14,341 bases of DNA from an uncultured Prevotella sp. (GTDB lineage: Bacteria; Bacteroidota; Bacteroidia; Bacteroidales; Bacteroidaceae). Below, piece after piece: positions 14,234 to 14,341 of the stretch. Numbering within the stretch: position 1 is the first letter of the stretch; every line of letters begins with the position of its first letter. The stretch covers positions 1 through 14,341 of the forward strand of contig CAJOHP010000058.1 of assembly GCA_905234355.1 (NCBI GenBank). Direction: 5' to 3'. Position numbers and translations under genes: made by a program. The notes beneath the pieces were generated by a model. The model saw only the letters and a program-made list of their open reading frames with translations. It was not told where the DNA came from and made no database searches.

Positions 14234-14341
14234 AAAGGCTGCGGCGGGGGCGGATTACAGCGCTGAGCTGGACGCCGTCGGCGCGCGCTTCAGGAGCATT
14301 GCCCGCGCGCTGTCGCTGGATTTTCCGCTGGACGACGAGCT
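14202..14341 (+). CDS. Partial aspartate kinase (N-terminal region), foreign to the rest of the window
   Basis: In the frame starting at 14202 the sequence reads KVTDLLLACYEKAAAG, ADYSAELDAVGARFRSIA and ALSLDFPLDDE, and runs off the window end. This matches the segment of clostridial-type aspartate kinases that follows the SAPGKR motif (TKVTDLL.. CYE..) and precedes the first long helix pair. The enzyme phosphorylates aspartate in lysine, threonine and methionine synthesis. The preceding codons in this frame (SLRTSGAW) do not match the family, and the expected N-terminus (KFGGSS) is absent. Codon use (GCG, GGG, GAT, TAT) differs from the GCC/GGC/GAC/TAC habit of the upstream genes, which supports a foreign origin. 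Confidence 0.55.

Noticed and set aside
14130..14341. A novel fusion of the beta-helix protein with the end sequence
   Set aside because: The end reads as fragments of housekeeping enzymes on both strands with different codon use, so a chimera explains it better than a new domain.

Overview
The window looks like chromosome of a fairly GC-rich Bacteroidales bacterium, most likely Prevotella or a relative. The evidence is promoters of the Bacteroidetes type (TTTG / TAnnTTTG), lipoproteins with acidic residues right after the lipobox cysteine, A/G-rich intergenic repeats, and a Cthe_2159-like secreted beta-helix protein. No tRNA, rRNA, transposase or CRISPR array was seen.

Layout. Positions 1-580 are a gene-free mosaic of inverted repeats that includes a terminator-like hairpin at 450-495. 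From 8446 down to 581 the minus strand carries five closely spaced genes, and all five encode predicted lipoproteins. In transcription order they are a BMP-family substrate-binding protein, a periplasmic-binding-protein/legumain-like (C13) peptidase fusion, an alpha/beta hydrolase, a lipoprotein of unknown function with a cysteine cluster, and a second alpha/beta hydrolase. A good promoter lies at 8531-8561. No permease or ATPase gene is present, so the two binding-protein modules probably sense or capture ligand at the cell surface rather than feed an ABC importer. This cluster is the best candidate for an undescribed system.

Divergently, 8788-11220 encodes a secreted S9 prolyl-oligopeptidase-type serine peptidase. 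It is followed by about 530 bp of AT-rich inverted repeats (11221-11749). A promoter at 11677-11707 then precedes a two-gene unit coupled by an ATGA overlap: a 143-aa secreted protein with a sorting-domain-like C-terminus, and a large secreted Cthe_2159-like beta-helix protein. The latter is broken by a one-base frameshift near 12717.

The last ~200 bases do not belong with the rest. After about 14100-14132 the Prevotella-like coding sequence stops making sense. A ~75-bp piece then reads on the minus strand like riboflavin kinase (RibF), and the final ~140 bp read on the plus strand like the N-terminal part of an aspartate kinase with different codon use. The window end is therefore probably a chimeric join, and nothing functional should be inferred from it.
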